DNA of 7,306 nucleotides, taken from Jatrophihabitans sp. GTDB lineage: Bacteria; Actinomycetota; Actinomycetes; Mycobacteriales; Jatrophihabitantaceae. Of this stretch, positions 4,860-7,306 are shown in pieces. Position 1 is the first letter of the stretch. Each line of letters starts with the position of its first letter. Under the pieces are notes generated by a model. The model had not been told where the DNA came from. It saw nothing but the letters and a program-made list of their open reading frames with translations, and searched no databases. Both the position numbers and the translations under genes were made by a program. The stretch is from the NCBI GenBank assembly GCA_004299665.1, contig SCQZ01000059.1, forward strand, positions 1 through 7,306, given 5' to 3'.

Positions 4860-7036
4860 GGCGAAGACGCCGGGCAGCCGATCTCGCCGTCGCCGTCGTG
4901 TGCGCCGCGGGCACCGCGCTGGGCACCGTCCTGTGCGCCGCCCTGGCCTCGGCCGTTCCCCTCGCCGCGCCGGCCCGCCAGCAGCCCGCACCCGGGACCG
5001 TCGTGGTGCAGGTGATGGACGTATCGGACATCAGCCCCGCGCCGACCCCCGACCCGCAGCCGATCACGGTGCGGCTGCGGCTGACCAACACCGGTACCGC
5101 CGCGCTGACGGACCTGACCGTGGACGGCGCGCGCGGCAACCCGATCGCGAACCAGAGCGCGCTGGACGCCGCGATCGCCAAGCCCTCCCCGCCGGACCCG
5201 ACGCTCGCCGCGTCGTTCGCGCCGACGGCGCCGATCAAGGTGTCGCTGGCGGCCGGGCAGTCGATCCAGCTCGACTACGACTCCACCTCCAGCCTCTCCG
5301 CGCAGGGCCCGGGTCTGTGCCTGTGTGAGGATCGCGTCTACCCGCTGTACTTCGCCGTCCACGCGAACATCGACGGCGGGGACGTGGTCGTCGGCAGTGC
5401 CCAGAGCTTCGTCGTCTCCTTCCCCACCGCACCCCAGCCGATGCGGGTGGGGTGGCTGTGGCCGATCCTGGAGCCTCCGCACCGGATCACCCAGGACGAC
5501 GTGTTCACCGACGACTCGCTAGCGTCCTCGGTGAGCGACGGGCGGCTGTCCCGGCTGCTGGACGTGCTCGCCACCGTCGCCGGGCGGGTCCGGCTGACGG
5601 TCGTGCTCGACCCCGACCTCATCGACGAACTGGCGGTGATGGCCGGCGGGCACTACTCGGTGCTGCACGGCGCCACGACCACCCCCGGGACCGGCGCGGT
5701 GGCCGCGCAGGCGTGGCTGGCCCGGCTGCGCACGATCCTGGACGGGTCGCCCGGCCTGCAGGTCGCCTTCACGCCCCCGGCCAACCCCGACGTGGCCAGC
5801 CTCACCGCGGCCGGGTTGCCCTGGGCGCCGCGACCGTCGGCGGCGCAGACGCGGCGCATCACGACCGCTCTGGGAGACCTCGGCGGCGCGGCCCTGCTGA
5901 GCTGGCCGGCACGCGGGACCCTCACCGCCCCGGCACTGCAGGCGCTGGCCAGGGCCGGAGTGTCGGGCACGGTCCTGTCGCCCGCCGCGGCCGTGGCATC
6001 GGGCGCATCGACCGGGCAGTCGGCCGGACCGTCGTCACCGTCCGGACCGTCGGCCGGGCCACTGTCCCTGTCCACCCCGTCCGGGACGGTGGTTTCGCCG
6101 GGCACGACCGACGGCGTCGCCGCGGCCGTGGACCGGACGGTCCCCGTCGGCGGCCGCGGGACGGCGGGCCTGCCCGAACTGGTGGCCCAGGTGGCCGTCC
6201 ACGCCGTGGCCGACCCGCAGGGCTCGCCGTACGTGGCGGTGGTGCCGCCGCCGAACCTGGACCCTGACCCGGCCGTCGCCGAGCGGGCCATCCTCGCCAC
6301 GACGACGGCGCCGTGGGCCCAGGGGGTGACCCTGGGCTCCGCCGCCGCCCAGTCGGTGCCCGCGCAGCTGACGGACGCGGCGGTGGCCACCGCACTGCCC
6401 CGACAGACGATCACCACCGCCCGCCGGGTGGCGCAGGACCTGCCCGGCCTGCGCACGCTGTTCGTCGGGCACCCGGCCGACGTGCTCGATCAGCTTCCTG
6501 CCGGGGTGCAGCGCAGCGAGTCGGCGGCGTGGCTGGGCGCGCCGGCCGGCAGCCAGGCGATCGCCGCCGCCGTGAGCAGCAAGCTCGAGGGCCTCCTGAC
6601 CGGGGTCTACGTGGTGCGCCCCGCGAACGGCTCGTACACGCTGGGCTCGGCCGACTCGCCGCTGCCGATCACGGTGCAGAACACCTTCCCGGTGGCGGTC
6701 CGGGTCCGGCTGTCGGTCACCGCGGCCGGCGGCATCTTCGGCTTCTCGGCCACCGACCTGGGCGTGCAGCAGGTCGCCGCGGGCGCGAAGCTCGCGCTGC
6801 ACGTGCCGGTACGGGTCGACCGGGCCGGGCGGATCAAGGTCCAGGTCCAGTTGCTGACGCCGTCCAGCACGCCACTGGGCAATCCGGTCGTCCTGTCGGT
6901 GCGCAGCACCGCGCTCGGGGAGATCGGGCAGGCGATCACGGTCGCGGCCGCGGTCGTCCTCGGCCTGGCCCTGCTCGTGCGGTTGCTGCGCTGGTTGCGG
7001 CGCCGCCGGCGGTTGCAGGCCGGAGCGCAGCCGTGA
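4856..7036 (+). CDS. DUF6049 family protein (Rv3909-like), secreted with a C-terminal membrane anchor
   Basis: The 726-residue product occupies the place of M. tuberculosis Rv3909, a family of unknown function. It starts with five arginines (2-6) and a hydrophobic segment (about 9-33) ending in ALASA, a plausible signal-peptidase site after A33. Residues 48-140 contain TVRLRLTNTGTAALTDL (71-87), an Ig-like or CARDB-like beta domain. A central alpha/beta region from GWLWPILEPPHR (199-210) includes VVLDPDLIDEL (249-259) and may be a degenerate barrel like those of glycosidases or polysaccharide deacetylases; I see no clear catalytic set. A Ser/Gly/Pro-rich insert covers about 380-420. A second beta domain (603-686) with ITVQNTFPVAVRVRLSV precedes one membrane helix (about 692-711) and a basic tail RWLRRRRR (712-719), so the bulk should lie outside. 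Genomic coupling to murJ suggests an envelope or peptidoglycan role, which is inference. Confidence 0.88.
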   Translation: MRRRRRAADLAVAVVCAAGTALGTVLCAALASAVPLAAPARQQPAPGTVVVQVMDVSDISPAPTPDPQPITVRLRLTNTGTAALTDLTVDGARGNPIANQSALDAAIAKPSPPDPTLAASFAPTAPIKVSLAAGQSIQLDYDSTSSLSAQGPGLCLCEDRVYPLYFAVHANIDGGDVVVGSAQSFVVSFPTAPQPMRVGWLWPILEPPHRITQDDVFTDDSLASSVSDGRLSRLLDVLATVAGRVRLTVVLDPDLIDELAVMAGGHYSVLHGATTTPGTGAVAAQAWLARLRTILDGSPGLQVAFTPPANPDVASLTAAGLPWAPRPSAAQTRRITTALGDLGGAALLSWPARGTLTAPALQALARAGVSGTVLSPAAAVASGASTGQSAGPSSPSGPSAGPLSLSTPSGTVVSPGTTDGVAAAVDRTVPVGGRGTAGLPELVAQVAVHAVADPQGSPYVAVVPPPNLDPDPAVAERAILATTTAPWAQGVTLGSAAAQSVPAQLTDAAVATALPRQTITTARRVAQDLPGLRTLFVGHPADVLDQLPAGVQRSESAAWLGAPAGSQAIAAAVSSKLEGLLTGVYVVRPANGSYTLGSADSPLPITVQNTFPVAVRVRLSVTAAGGIFGFSATDLGVQQVAAGAKLALHVPVRVDRAGRIKVQVQLLTPSSTPLGNPVVLSVRSTALGEIGQAITVAAAVVLGLALLVRLLRWLRRRRRLQAGAQP
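6024..6052 (+). repeat. Short in-frame direct repeat in the Ser/Gly/Pro linker of DUF6049
   Basis: The 11-mer CCGGACCGTCG occurs at 6024-6034 and again at 6042-6052, exactly six codons apart. It encodes the repeated GPS of AGPSSPSGPSAGP (residues 390-402). The surrounding 40 residues are low-complexity Ser, Gly, Pro, Ala and Thr, consistent with a flexible linker or loop that grew by small duplications. Confidence 0.6.
7022..7036 (+). promoter_or_regulatory. Shine-Dalgarno and GTGA overlap coupling DUF6049 to murJ
   Basis: GGAG at 7022-7025 lies seven bases before the GTG at 7033. The GTG overlaps the stop codon of the DUF6049 gene (GTGA at 7033-7036), the same arrangement as the preceding junction, and supports co-translation. 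Confidence 0.7.
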
Positions 7037-7306
7037 CCGATCCGGACGGCTGGAGCCCCGCCTCCCTGTACCCCGGGCAGGCCCCCGTCACCGTGTCCCC
7101 GTCCCACCCGGGCACCGAGCCGCCGGATGCGATCTCCACCCTGCTGCGATCGCCCGACGACGACGGCCGCGCGGCCGGCGGTGCCGAGCTGGGGGTGCTG
7201 TGGAGCGCCACCACCTTCGTCGGGCCACGCCGGCACCACCCGGCTCCGGAGGCGACGGGTGCGCGCCCCGCCCCGCCCGCCCGGCCGGAGCCCGCGGCAC
7301 CGGCGG
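7033..7306 (+). CDS. murJ: Probable MurJ/MviN lipid II flippase, N-terminal 91 residues only (runs off the window)
   Basis: An open frame starts with GTG at 7033 and continues without a stop through 91 codons to the window edge. The visible part begins MTDPDGWSPASLYPGQAPV and is hydrophilic, rich in Pro, Ala, Gly and Arg, with no membrane helix. None of the catalytic or transmembrane core of MurJ can be seen, so the assignment rests on position: in actinobacteria the gene after the mutT4 and Rv3909-like pair is mviN/murJ, which flips lipid II across the inner membrane for peptidoglycan synthesis. Actinobacterial MurJ proteins often have a proline-rich cytoplasmic leader before the first helix, which this fits. 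The GTGA overlap with the preceding gene and the Shine-Dalgarno site support the start. If the synteny does not hold, it is an unidentified protein with a disordered N-terminus. Confidence 0.65.
   Translation, partial: MTDPDGWSPASLYPGQAPVTVSPSHPGTEPPDAISTLLRSPDDDGRAAGGAELGVLWSATTFVGPRRHHPAPEATGARPAPPARPEPAAPA

Noticed and set aside
4856..4960. Twin-arginine export signal at the N-terminus of DUF6049
   Set aside because: Five arginines are present but the following residues (AADLAVAV) lack the Tat consensus F/L-x-K pattern; an ordinary Sec signal explains the segment.
1..7306. tRNA or rRNA genes, CRISPR arrays, insertion sequences, attachment sites
   Set aside because: Nothing with clover-leaf pattern, regularly spaced repeats, transposase motifs or flanking duplications was found, and almost all of the window is coding.

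Overview
The window is very GC-rich, uses GTG starts heavily and carries a gene order typical of Actinomycetota: a CCA-adding enzyme divergent from a MutT4-type Nudix hydrolase, followed by a large secreted/membrane protein of the DUF6049 (Rv3909-like) family and then the start of murJ/mviN. In mycobacteria and their relatives this block lies near the chromosome origin (pcnA-mutT4-Rv3909-mviN-sigM-trxBA-parAB). The protein sequences resemble the Mycobacteriales/Pseudonocardiales side of the phylum, but I cannot name a genus.

Layout from left to right: a perfect 23-bp hairpin (22-71); a stand-alone beta-class amino-DNA methyltransferase on the minus strand (73-921); a small hairpin (943-976) and a YqgE/AlgH-family gene on the minus strand (981-1535); a divergent MFS-type membrane transporter on the plus strand (1620-2921), whose 3' end overlaps the convergent cca gene by 38 bp; cca/pcnA on the minus strand (2884-4320); a 38-bp bidirectional promoter region; and then the plus-strand operon mutT4 (4359-4859), DUF6049 (4856-7036) and murJ (7033 to the window edge). 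The two operon junctions are both 4-nt GTGA overlaps with a good Shine-Dalgarno sequence. No gene-free stretch exceeds 300 bases, and I saw no tRNA, rRNA, CRISPR array or mobile element.

The operon joins a nucleotide-pool or signalling hydrolase to envelope assembly: DUF6049 is predicted to sit outside the membrane, anchored by one C-terminal helix, and MurJ is the lipid II flippase. The divergent cca gene matures tRNA 3' ends. Methyltransferase, yqgE and transporter have no obvious functional link to the operon.

The most interesting signals are not new enzymes. First, each of the five apparent transcription-unit starts has a -10-like hexamer (TANNNT or CAAGAT) only 6-8 nt before a start codon, indicating leaderless mRNAs, while the two internal operon genes have Shine-Dalgarno sites. 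Second, the leaderless GTG of yqgE (1572) is out of frame with the conserved YqgE protein by exactly one base of an intervening run of eight Gs, which suggests either a sequence error or slippage-controlled expression. Third, a 7-bp inverted repeat frames the -10 element of the methyltransferase. I see no convincing new multi-gene system; this is mainly a conserved housekeeping region.
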